This document shows positions 25,907-40,880 of a stretch of 64,000 nucleotides of DNA, in pieces; the stretch's first letter is position 1, and each line of letters opens with the position of its first letter. The notes beneath the pieces are model-generated. The model ran no database searches, was not told the DNA's origin, and was given only the letters and a program-made list of their open reading frames with translations. This stretch comes from Nannobrachium achirus (lineage: Eukaryota; Chordata; Actinopteri; Myctophiformes; Myctophidae), in assembly GCA_963921795.1 (NCBI GenBank), contig OY997642.1, positions 36,055,840 through 36,119,839 of the forward strand, in the 5' to 3' direction. The position numbers and the translations under genes are program-made.

Positions 25907-27704
25907 GCTGTCACGTCAAGTCAGCCGTTGCTTTGTATACTCATTAATTGCTGGGAGAATGTGTCACATCCTGTCAAGCTGACTGCTGCTGTCCCTGTGG
26001 TCACCCCCGAGTGCCCGATGCCCGTTGATGCTATTGTGGCACTGATGGCCACGGAGAGGAGAACGGAGCCCTGCAGGATGTGGGACAATACTGGGAAGGA
26101 AGAGGAGGGAATCCCGGAGCTGTGTGCAGAAGCCTGGCCAACCCAGTGTCTCTGAGAGCATTCCCCTGGGACTTGTCTCTCTCCCGAGGCAAGGCTTTGT
26201 CATCCTTCTGCTGTTCTTCTATGCTCTGGGAAATGATGAAAGATGATCATAATTTTTGATCTATTATTCATGCTATGTGCCATTCTTAAAGTAAACTTAA
26301 TCCGAAGCATCTGTGACTGTTGATGTCTGCATTTGATTGTCTTTGGTAGAAATCACCTGCTGATGGATATAACAGCCCCAACCTATAATAACTAGTATAA
26401 TTACTAAACTAGAAAGATGCAATTTGAAATTCCGAGTATGGTTGCTGACGGTTGCTAACTATATTCTACAGTATAAGCTAACTTTCATGTGAAGATCGAC
26501 GAATTGATTCCCTATTGATTCCTACTCCCATTGATTCCCTACTGATTCCCACTCCCATTATTCCCTATTGATTCCCTATTGATTCCCTATCCCTGCCATT
26601 TCCAATGGCAGTGGAAAAAGTTACCCTATAAGTCTATAAACGGTTACCCTAGAACTCCACAACCACACTAACTAGAAAAGATGCAATTCGGGTAATTGCG
26701 AGTGTGATTGCTAATTTACTTCACCATTCACGGGTCGGCCTCATCCCCTGTCTCGCCTCTTCCTCACACCCGCGATTTTGGGAAGTTGCAAGTGTTGTTG
26801 ACTATATATTTGTAAGTCCATTGAACTCAATGGACTTACTCTATAATGATGACATCACCGAGAATGCTGCTTCCTGATTGGCTAAGTTGACTGTAATACT
26901 TTTTGCTTCTTCCTGATTGGCTATGTTTACGCAATGTTTGTGTTCCGGACCAGAACAATAGTTTAATTAAATGAAACATGACCATATAAACTAGAAAGAA
27001 GATGTCAGTCACACTTGCAGATATCTCTGTATCTGTCAGACCTTGTCCCTATTTGAGCGGTGCTAAACATTCTGTCCTTGTCCCTTTCATGCCCATATAT
27101 GGAGACCCTGATGTCATACATTTTAAGCCCATATCTGGGAATGCCCATATCTGGACATACTGTGTCTGTTGCATATGGTCTATGATGTCAGACATCTAAG
27201 ATGTCAGTCATCTCCATATTTGGGAAAAGTTACATTTTTAACTAAAGTCAATGGAAAAAATGAATTCATGAATATAATAAATTTAACTATTGTAATGTAT
27301 CTCTTAGCAAAATGCAAGGAATCAATTCCAGATGAAGCCAGTCGATCTGACATATGGCCAAAGTGCGTGCCACCAAAACTGTGGGAGGAGTAGCGTGGCG
27401 AAATAAATAGTTTATCTATTGGGGGAAAGATGGATGGATGGAATAAAGTTGGACAAGTACTATATATAGTCTGGTTGCCCACAATCCCCAGACTATGTAA
27501 TTAACGACATTTCTTTTTTTATCAATGTTCTTCGTGGATTATAACAGAGCATTCACATGCATATTGTATAGGCCTACACACTTTTGGAGGAAGAAAACGC
27601 ATGAGAACCGTCGCATAGCTACAGTTCACTGTCAACTCTGGGTTAATGCCGGCACCATTGATGACACCATTTTGTAATGTATCAGATGTATGAGTGGGCA
27701 GTTT

Positions 27705-27895
27705 TATTTAATTTATTTGCTTGCCTTTATTGATACTCACAGTGTATAGTATATCAGAAAACGGAGTTACGGAGTGACACATGCAACAAAGGTCCACCTG
27801 GCCTGGGACTCAAACCAGGGATGTGCCATCACATCAGGCATCAGAGGCTATATGGTACTCGCCTTAACCACCCAGCTGTCAGTACACAGCTGTTA
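27705..27895 (-). mobile_element. tRNA-derived SINE
   Basis: On the minus strand the sequence has an A-box-like TGGTTAAGGCG (complement of 27860-27870) and a B box GGTTTGAGTCC (complement of 27806-27816). The spacing resembles class II (Leu/Ser) tRNAs. A 3' tail with CAATAAAGGCAAGCAAATAA follows. It is not an intact tRNA: no cloverleaf acceptor stem is seen. Confidence 0.6.
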
Positions 27896-28053
27896 ACCAC
27901 ACCTTAACCACACAGCTGTAGAAACCAACCGTCTTTATGAAAGGATATGAAGGCAGAATATTATATATAAGTATAACAATAATATATTTACCATTGACAT
28001 ATGTATTACTAGCGCAAGCATAGCGCGCAAATACTGCGAACGGCTGGGTATTT

Positions 28054-28098
28054 ACACACATCCCCCGACATACAGTACGTATGTCGGGGGATGTGTGT
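28054..28098. repeat. Perfect 20-bp hairpin
   Basis: Left arm 28054-28073 (ending CCCCCGACATAC) and right arm 28079-28098 pair without mismatch around a 5-nt loop AGTAC. Confidence 0.95.
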
Positions 28099-28556
28099 CG
28101 GTGTCATTTCTTGTTTAAGACCGTAGCCCAATCGGGGACCTGCATCTCTGGCAACATGATCAGTAACGGGCAATGAGGGACCAGTATTCTTGATGCCAGT
28201 GGTGATGTCATTGGCATTGGCATATATCCTAATATATCAGTTTGGAGCGGTGATGCCAGTGAGCGCACTCTGCTTGCGCACAAGAAGGCCTACATGGCCT
28301 ACTCGTGCGCTAGGTGCAAATTGGCACCTCGACAGAGTGCATTTCTAGTTAGTGTCTAGTTAGCCCAGCAGGTCAACACACTATTGTACTAGTGCAGCTT
28401 TATTTCTAGATAAACTCCAAGCTAATGAGGAAGCAGCATTCTCTGTGAAGTCACCTTTACACCGTATATATATAGTAGTAACCCCATTGACTTGAATGGG
28501 AAAGTGTGAAACAGCAACCACACTCGCAAAGTCCCAGAATTGCATCTTTCTAGTTG

Positions 28557-29364
28557 TTATTTCTTTCAGCCAGCAACCTATATTTGGTGAACGCTTTTGC
28601 ATTGTAGATTAATAAGAAATGCTTCGATGATTTGATCGATCATACATTTCACGTCTTTCCAAAATGTGTTGTTGTGGTCACATTCACAGATGGAGTGGTA
28701 GGCTATAGAGTACCTTTAAATGTATTGCATGTCACAGTTGTACCTGGGGTTATATACAGTATCTGAACCACCATCAGCCACTTATCTCCGGAAGGCAGAG
28801 ATTATGTTTTTGTGCCGTGTCTGTGTATAGCAGCATGGCTCAGAGCTTCTGCCTGAAGACCAATAGCCTTATAACTCCCCCAGCCAATTGGGGATTCCCC
28901 TAGTTCGTAAATATAATGTTTAGTGATCCTTCCCGCACTGTAGTGATCCCTCCTGCTATTTGACAATAAATGACATAATAAGGAATACATTGTCCAATGA
29001 ACTCCAAATTGTAATCACACATTGAGGGGCCTCTAAAGTCTAAACAACGCAGAGCCAGATAGTCACTTAGAACCAATTAGGGCTCCCACAAATGATAAAT
29101 GTCTCTGTTTGTTACGGAAACATTCTTTTTCTTTCTCTCTTTATTTATTTTGTTTTGTTTACCAAATAGCATCAAACAGTGTTTTAATATTACTTACTGT
29201 TTGCCTGTAATTGGCTTCCAAAGTTTGTGGGAGGGACCTATTTCTTACCAAAAGAAAAACACCACATTATCTTTAACACAACATCTAATCATCCCCCATG
29301 AGTGAGCACATGTCCAAAACACTTTCACTTCTGGCCATAGGGGGCACCACAAATGGGAAATGTT
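28557..29364. other. Intergenic unique sequence
   Basis: No exon or repeat recognised. Confidence 0.4.
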
Positions 29365-29373
29365 GCACCACAT

Positions 29374-29470
29374 TAGCCTAGCACAGCCAGACAATCCACC
29401 CATGTTAAAACAAGGTGGGGATAGTATACTGCAGTTAGTTAGCTGCATATAGTCTGGCCAATCCAGGCTA
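29374..29470. mobile_element. 97-bp MITE with 9-bp duplication and TAGCCT ends
   Basis: Flanked by GCACCACAT at 29365-29373 and 29471-29479. Ends TAGCCTAGCACAGCCAGAC and GTCTGGCCAATCCAGGCTA are inverted with several mismatches. Same end motifs and duplication length as 17065-17546. Confidence 0.8.
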
Positions 29471-29479
29471 GCACCACAT

Positions 29480-31616
29480 GCTATAGAAATGCTATTTCCC
29501 CCGGCAGCTTCCTCGGGTCCTGACTCCTGACGACTGCCACTCACAACTGCCCTGGCTAAACCCAGCCTGGTGGAGATATATGCGCTCCTTTTATTGTAAT
29601 AATTCCAATAGTGTATTCACTCTTTGGGTTTAGGTTTCCCATTCACCATCTGGAAAAACAGCTGTGCTTTCGATGCCTTGTGAGCTGACAGTAGGCGCTC
29701 TGGTGCTATGTTATATACTGTAGTAGCGTGGAGATAGTTTGCTCATTGGCGTGACGGAGCGGATATGTCGCTGAACGCTGTATTTTCAAGTAGAGAAACG
29801 AGAGACAAGTCGATTGCTGAAAGGCGGGCTGTTCGCTCCATGTGTGATTACAGGTGTGTGCGTGTCTCTATGGACATTTGAAGTGTGAAACATTGCTATA
29901 ACGCTGCTATAGTGCCCCATATATGTGCAATTTAGTTGTTTGGGGGTAACTAATCCGCTGCCAGACCCCTAAATGGTGTTTGTGCCTGTGGCCCCCTGGG
30001 GTTTCGGACGTGGCCCCTGCTGTGGCTATTGTAGTAGCAGACCTCTGAACCGTATCCGTGTCAAGTTTGGTGTGGATCGAAGCAACGTTGTGCCTTGAAA
30101 GATCAGAAGTTACCTTTTTTGACATCCACTGTGGGTCCACCCAACCACATTTGTTTTAATATCGTAATTACATTTAATTTCTATGGAGAAATAGATACCT
30201 GGACAATATTGAAGCTGTCTGCTGGATTTTGGTTGCGTTTGGGACCTGTGTTGGAATTGATTTGTGAATTAACATTCATTGCCCGTCTAGCATTTCTAGC
30301 ATTGGAAGCATAACAGCTAGACAACACTTGGCCCTGCCATCTCCTCTGTATCATAACCTCCTGCACCTCCTGTTATGAGGTATGTTTCCTGTAAGAAACC
30401 CTATTTTGCCTGTGTAGGCTACTCGATTAAAGGGATATTCCACTTTAAAGAAAGTGTGTCATTTTATTGTCTACTCAGGCTTTAGGGAGCACCCCAGACA
30501 GTTTTTAAGTTGTTCGATACAGTATGCGATTTTCAACCATTGCGTTTTTTCCTTTTGCTGCATGAATAAACGCATTGGATTTGGTGTGCAATGCTGTGCG
30601 GAATCCACACTGCGGATCCGAAAAGGAGTCATAAAAGGAGTGATGAGTTTTTACCGCATGTGAAAAGCCGCACAAATCGAACTGGGTTTGATTGGGGAAA
30701 AAAACGCACTGCCGCAGCCACTTGCCGCACGGCAAATTCGGAGCAGGTGTGCATGAGGTCATAGAGTATCATTGTTTTCTTTAAAAAAATTAAATTGTCT
30801 GTTTTTTCCGTGCGGAAAATTGTGCCTGTCTGCAAAGCCCTTTAGATTCGTCGAAAACACCTGTCCTTGGTTCTGGTGACTCAATCAAGCAACTTAAAAA
30901 CTGTCTGTTCTCAAAAGCCTGAGGAAAATGACCCAAACCCTTTTTGAATGTGAAATATTTAATTATGTCCATTAACCTTTTAACTCTAACCCTTACCTTT
31001 TTTTAATATTACCCATTCTCCTACATTTCCATGTCAGAAATTTCACTTTTCATGTCTCAGATAATTATATATTTGTGTGTTAGGTGTTAACTGTATGTGA
31101 TTTTTACCATAGACAATTTTTTATAAACATAAACAAAACAAACATCCACCGCAAAGTCGCAAGGGTATAGCTGGTACAACGCACAAACGTGACACGATGT
31201 TCTGCCATACAGTTAAGCTGACAGGTCAGGTTGGCCAATCAGACACACAGATATTCATTGTGTCCTCCGCAGACAGACTGATACAGAGATACGGGGCCAC
31301 TCGGCACCGCACACCCCATGGCCATATGGGACATAGGTTTGAGGCAGTTCGGTCGGGTGGTGCCCAAGTTATGCCCAGAATAGACAGACAAATAGACACA
31401 GGTAGACACATACAGTAGATAGATGTTGGAAAATGTTGCGTGGCTGCCCAAACTTTCGCCTGTTAATTGGCCATCACCGTGGCCAAACCAAAATTATCTA
31501 ATTATAATAATAAAAAGCTAATGTGAGCACAACATGACAAAAGTAAACTATACTCATGCCATGAAAGTCTGTAGTCTAATCCTGGCACTGGATCCTGGAT
31601 TTGCAAAATAAAACCT
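29480..31616. other. Intergenic, probably old repeat fragments
   Basis: No exon. About 30430-30500 begins with AAAGGGATATTCCAC, a repeat-like start. 29700-30130 is CpG-bearing and looks like part of an unidentified repeat. Confidence 0.35.
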
Positions 31617-31801
31617 GGGCTAACCCTGGCATAAGAAACAAAAAGAACCAACTCTTTCTTTCTGACTGCAATAGCTCTCTAGTACCTTTACTCTTTATCC
31701 AGTCGTTTGAGGGCTAACCCTGGCATAAGAAACAAAAAGAACCAATGCTTTCTATCTGACTGCAATAGCTATCTACCTTTACTCATTATCCAGTCGTTTG
31801 A
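31617..31801. repeat. Diverged ~93-bp tandem duplication
   Basis: GGGCTAACCCTGGCATAAG begins copies at 31617 and 31711; both end ATCCAGTCGTTTGA. Small differences and a short gap separate them. Confidence 0.9.
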
Positions 31802-32329
31802 TGAAGCTTTCCACCTCCGCCGGGGTGTCAAGAGTGTAGCTCTCCTGGTGAATCAGAAGTAGCCGAGCAGGAAAGACGATCCTATGCTTACTAATTCCCC
31901 TGTCTTGTAGCTTTTGTCGCACTCCATCTTGACTTCAGAAAACACATCTGGATGAAATCGAAGGATGTGTTCATTGTATCGAATTCTCTCCTTGGACCTA
32001 GAAGCTCTCAGAACACGCTCTTCATGTCTGTAGTTCCAAAAGTTTTTATAATGAGTGTTCTTGGCAGTTGTGTATCATTTTGGTTCTCCATGCTTTGTTC
32101 TGAGCCAATCCTATTAAGGATGTGCATGACTGACCAAAATCAAATTTGAAATTATTCTGGTGATTTCTTTCTTCCAAATATTTGTTGATTTATTGTAGGC
32201 CAACGTGGCATTGCATAGCTTGCATTTGATCATGTTTTAATAAAATGTTTTGTAATAGTTACACACAGAAGTTTCGATACATGCCAACCTCTCCATCTTT
32301 GTAATGCTGTGAGTAGCTCTCTTGCATGA

Positions 32330-32466
<137 letters not shown>

Positions 32467-32499
32467 TGAGTGAGTGAACACAACAGGATGAACAATAAA

Positions 32500-35400
32500 T
32501 CAATCAATGTCCATTTTCTCCAAATCATCTATCTTCTCTGTCAGTGACTACATGAGATTCCATAATGTTTGTATGAGCCAGAAGTTGTAAAATGTTCTCT
32601 TCTTGCTCTTTCATTTCCTTAATTGCTGATATTACACAGTAAAATATGCTTGATTTACTGATTGATTTCATTGATAAAATGCATGATGTGCATTGCTGGG
32701 GTATAGGTCAATGGACTTGTTAGACACTCAGTTTCCATCTTCCTCCATCTCTCCTAGCTCTCAGTGTGGTCAGATCCCCGAGACATCTCCTGCTCTTCGC
32801 TGTTAGTTTCTCTTGAGTGCCGTTTTTCCTGATTAACTACCAGTAATTACAGAGGAGATTGTGAGAAGATATTAATGATTGTTATTTGACGACTGCATGA
32901 GGTTTGATAACTTCATACAAGCACCATTCAATAACTGTAAGACTATGAAATACTCTATCATTCCGATGAGTGATTTGTATTGCACTCTGGTGTGTTCAAA
33001 TCACACCCCAGAAGCTCACGGCAGAAGTTAAATGAATTATGTCAGAGATTCTCTTGTGTTGATAACCAATTATGTATGGTAAACACATACTGTGTCTTTC
33101 TCTGTTTGAGGGTAACCATGCATGCTTACAAATCTATTGTCATTTGTCACTGCGGGATACAGGGTATGACTATGAATTGGTTTTCATACGGTCGCAGAGA
33201 ACATAACTATAGTGTTAGCAAAGAGGCATCAGGGGCCCATGAGAAGCGGTCATAATTTGCTCGTGCTGAGTGGCTGAAATGCAGGCACACAACAAAAACA
33301 TGCGAGACCGAACTTTAAAAGTTCTGCCTTTGACCACTTGAAAACGTGCCTCTTAACCATAAGGGATGATGCACTGGGTTACATCTCAGACGAGCAGGGG
33401 AGCAAAAAAAGATGTCCAAATATTTCCATGGCTCCTGTGGCCTTCTGCTTGCATAGTCCTGGCATGAGCTCATCTCTGTGCGGCCAGTTTGTGCTCTCTC
33501 AGCACTGTTCTTTCTTTCCCACTGCGTAAGTATCAGTGTCGTAGCTAACTAGGCATTGACATAGCTCCCTCTCACACCAGTCTCGCTGTGAGACGCCCTT
33601 GAGACTGTGGCTCCACTCGGTATTGAGGGTGGAGATTTTAATAAAGGGAGATTATATCGTACATGTCACTTCATATTGAGAAAGTGCTGACCATCATCAT
33701 ATCGGCTTTGCGTTATCTGAATATCTCTCTACAGTCATCAACCTCAAACACAGTGAAAGTATTGAGTGATAATTTAACTGTAAAGACCCATATGGGCCGA
33801 TGTTTACACACTGAGTTAAATTAGCATTGCCGAGCTGATGATCTGCATGGAATATAACCAACAGCCATCTATTTCAATAAACTTGTCTGCTTTTTTTTAT
33901 GGCCTGTAATTGTGACTTTAAGTGGGCTTATGAAATGCGTATTTCTTTAATTCCCCCTTAGTAGTTATTTTGGTGAGCTCGATCCGAATGGAAAAAAGTT
34001 GTTGCAAAATGTTGACAGAATGTCAGTTTTGGAGGATAAGCGTCTCATTTTCGACTGAAGTACAAATCTCCCTAAGAATGAGTCTCTGTGGTCTCTGCGT
34101 TATCCAACCATAAATTGACATGAAATGTATTCCTGATAATGCAAACATCAGGAACAGAGGAGCCAGAAATAACTCTCTCAGGCAAGATGTGGAAGAGATT
34201 AGGACTTTAAACCATCAAGCAAGTGGAGGCGGGAGGTTGGAAAATGGTGCAGGGTGGGGGGGCACCAGTCTGCAGACGGTTAGAGAGTGAGTTGAGAGCC
34301 GAGGATTGAGGAGAGAGTGGGGGGTGGGGGGGGGGGGGTGGCCATGTGAAAAGGAACTCATAAAAGTCACATTTGTTGGTGATGCATGAGGAAGTGAAGC
34401 CAGCTTTGGCACATGTGTCTGTGGTGCTAAATTAACTGTTAACACAAATAATCAAAGTGCAGGGCCCATTGAGTGCTGGCGCCAGTGAAATGAGGGGGAG
34501 AGGCTGCCTCGCAGGCGCCTCCCTCTCTGAGAAGCTGAGGCAGAATAGCTCGCTATAGCAGGTGGAGGTCTACCAGGGGCTTTCACAGGATGGAAGTGCT
34601 TACAAAACAGGCTGGCCAGCCCACTGACAGAGGAAAGCGCCGCTACACTCCTGCTTTCCAGCTATTGTGTGGAAGCGTGCTTCTCTTTTTAGATCTTTCT
34701 TTGTAAATCCCGACATCTCAGAGCACTGGGGGACAGGGCACCAAAAGTGACCACCACCGTGACTGGGCCAGTGCTAATTAAAATGCCACTGTTGTGACTT
34801 TAAGACCCTCCCCCCCATCCCCCCGGGCGTGCGTATGTATACGTCGCCCTGATGACTGGTCTTTCACCCTAGAGCAATGAGCCTTGTTTTGAAGGCACGA
34901 GTCAGAGCCACTGAGGGCAGCGTGAGGGAGAAGGGGGGGGGGACATGTCTTATGATGGTCGTTGGAGGGTGAGCGGCAGCCACAGAGCTGCTTCCTCTGT
35001 TGAGAATTTGGTGCTGCCAGAGGCTCCACAAACATATTGATTTTGCAAAATGATTTAAAATAGACTTCCCGGCCTTCTGGGTCAAATCACTTTATATTAA
35101 ACCATGTCATTGTCCAACATTTGCCGCCCGCCCCGACTGCCTGTCTGGGGTCACAGGCAGCCTGTGTGTTGAACAATGCCAAGGACACTGGCCCAGGTCA
35201 CTGTACAGCTTTTACCCTCCCACACATGTTTGTAATAGATGTTTATAACCTAAGAGTAAGAACCTTAATTGCGCACAGCACTTTCAAACACATTATGCGC
35301 TAGGACAATTTCAATATCAGTTATCTTTCTTGATTACTCCCTTTTATATATATTTTTTATTCCTAAATTAGAATTTACGTAATTACTTTGGTTAAAGGTG

Positions 35401-35530
35401 GGATACTATATTTGTTCTGTAACAGGAGTATCCTTGTCTCTCCAGCTCTTTGTAAACAGAAAACACACTTTGTTATCAATTAACCTACGTTTAATATAAT
35501 TTCTTCAAGTGTGCTGAAGCATTGCTGCTG
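32500..35530. other. Intergenic unique sequence, candidate conserved noncoding
   Basis: No exon. AT-rich blocks with several TAAT-type homeodomain cores at about 32800-32960 and 33700-34020 look non-repetitive. G-rich tracts at about 34318-34340 and 34935-34943. Confidence 0.35.
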
Positions 35531-35539
35531 AATTATTTT

Positions 35540-36215
35540 CTATGTAAAAAAAAAATCACACCCGTGTGAACTGAGCGGTGGTTTACCCACCTCATAGATC
35601 ATGTGTACCGATTTTTGTGACATTTGAAGAAAATATGTAGGAAAAGGAGCAAAAAGTGTGTTTTGGAGAAAATTCAAGATGGCGGAAAATCTATCCTGGC
35701 GCAAATGGGCGTGGCCTATATGGGGAGATGCGTCTTGACCCAAGGAATCCAGGGAAAAATGAATTTTAATTTTCCGATCTACGGTTCAAGAGTTACGGGG
35801 CAAAACGCAAAGTGGGCCGTTATAGCGCCACCATGAGGCCGAGTGATGTAATTATTTTTGGATTCATTCTTAAAATCATTATGAATCTCCTCTCCGAGGT
35901 TTGAAACTGTAGCTCCTATGGTTTACGAGAGAAAAATACTTGAAAGTGATTTCTTGCAGTGTCCCATTATAAGTCAATGGGGACAATTAAGCGTCGTTTT
36001 TTGCCGATTACGTCGGCATGGTAAGGCGGATCGGAACGAAAGGTAATAGCACACCATTCCCGGCCGAGCCGCACATTTTGATGTATATATTGCGCGAGTG
36101 GCGTAAATGGTGCGGCACTAGTTACGCGCCGAAGTTTAGGCTACATACAGACACGGACGGACGGACGGAGACCCACACACACGGCCACGTATAGGAGCGT
36201 TGTGACCACCGCTCA
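35540..36215. mobile_element. Unclassified CpG-rich repeat
   Basis: A stretch unlike its neighbours: phrases such as GTTACGGGGCAAAACGC, TATAGCGCCACCATGAGG, AAGTCAATGGGGACAATT and a GGAC(GGAC)n end are typical of dispersed fish repeats. A related TAGCGCCACCATCAGG occurs at about 54132. No coding capacity; family not identified. Confidence 0.45.
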
Positions 36216-37454
36216 AAAAAAGAAAAAAGATGGAGAAAATAGATGAAAGTGTTTTGCGCTATCAGCTCAGCTGGAGTTGTTCAGCCTTACATGAAAACAT
36301 AGCCTCCTGCTAGCTAGACAACAAAACATTTAAGAGCATTTCAACTTTAAGAATGCTGTCTCTTACTCTCTTCACAAGACCATTTGAGTTCAGTTTTGTT
36401 CTCGCCAAAAAACGGTCTGGTCGTGAGGGGAAAATAAATATAACAATTTGGAAAAAGTAATACCCTGCAGCCCTTGTGACATCAGCACAAAGGAAGCACA
36501 GCCCCTGATGCTCCCCACTTCCCATGCAGCAGCCCACAACTGGGCCCAAGGCTGAGGTTGCCTGGCGCCACAGTCATCATGTATGTCAGTCACTTGCAAA
36601 ACTCACTGTTTTCCTTAGAGGATGAGCTAAGCTCCTCCTTTAGCCCTAACGATTTATTTTAGGCTCCGGCATCCAGAGACCCCCTTTCTTCAAATCTCAG
36701 TTTATCTTGGCCATGTTGTTCCAATATGAACCAATCAGCTTTAGCCTCCAGTGGAATGTCCCCCGAGACCTGCCTTGGTTTCCCAATAGGCCCATTCATT
36801 TTGAGGACACAAGTTTAACATCTGGTTTGAATTAACGCTCCTTACAATAGCTCTCATCTAGGGCTCGGTTGCTCACTGGGACTGGAGGGCAATCAGTCCC
36901 TGCAGAAACATTATTTGATAGTAAATCTTGCGTGGAAATGATTGACTACCGTCCCATTTGAAAGGAGGAAAATTGATTATGTTTTCTGTGCATGTTGTAA
37001 ACTAGAGCCACGGATCTGTGTAAGAGTTCAGAAAAGTTCTCACATTGTATGATTTCTTATGTACACTTCTGGATAATAGATCATGCTGTCATTACCCGAC
37101 CACAGGCTCCATAGAAACAATATTGTTGTAATATTCTTGAGTAATGCATTTCTGTTCATTTGCAATTAGTATGACATGTTTTCATGTATCATAGGCACTT
37201 AAGCCTTCAGAACTATAGCGTCATAGATCAAGAAAAGTGTAGGAATAGTGTAGGTAAAAGAGTATTTTATAAGACGTGGGTGGCTGTACTACCACATGTA
37301 TAGGCTGGCATGTCAGAAGGTCTGAATGCAAACCTCCAACGCACTGTTGTACTGTTGTGGGTGGAACATGTTCAGAAGGAGCAATCCCATCCAGCAGGTG
37401 CATGTCTCAGGTAATGGCTGCTGCCCAAGCCTCTGATGAAACCCTTTGCACCCC

Positions 37455-37456
<2 letters not shown>
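36216..37456. other. Intergenic unique sequence
   Basis: No exon or recognised repeat. Confidence 0.4.

Positions 37457-37551
<95 letters not shown>
37457..37551. repeat. (AC)n microsatellite
   Basis: About 47 AC units. It creates long chance frames of His-Thr or Cys-Val repeats. Confidence 0.98.

Positions 37552-40880
<3,329 letters not shown>

Larger units (their letters stand above)
26408..28556. mobile_element. Possible composite element with inverted ACTAGAAAGATGCAATT ends
   Basis: ACTAGAAAGATGCAATTTG at about 26409 is mirrored by AATTGCATCTTTCTAGTTG at about 28537-28555. An internal second copy is at about 26671. Between them are GATTCCCTATTG tandem repeats (about 26505-26600), a CArG-box repeat (27080-27160), a SINE and a hairpin. 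Boundaries are tentative. Confidence 0.4.

Noticed and set aside
27793-27880. A functional tRNA-Leu/Ser gene on the minus strand
   Set aside because: A and B boxes are present but the acceptor stem does not pair and an A/T-rich SINE tail follows.
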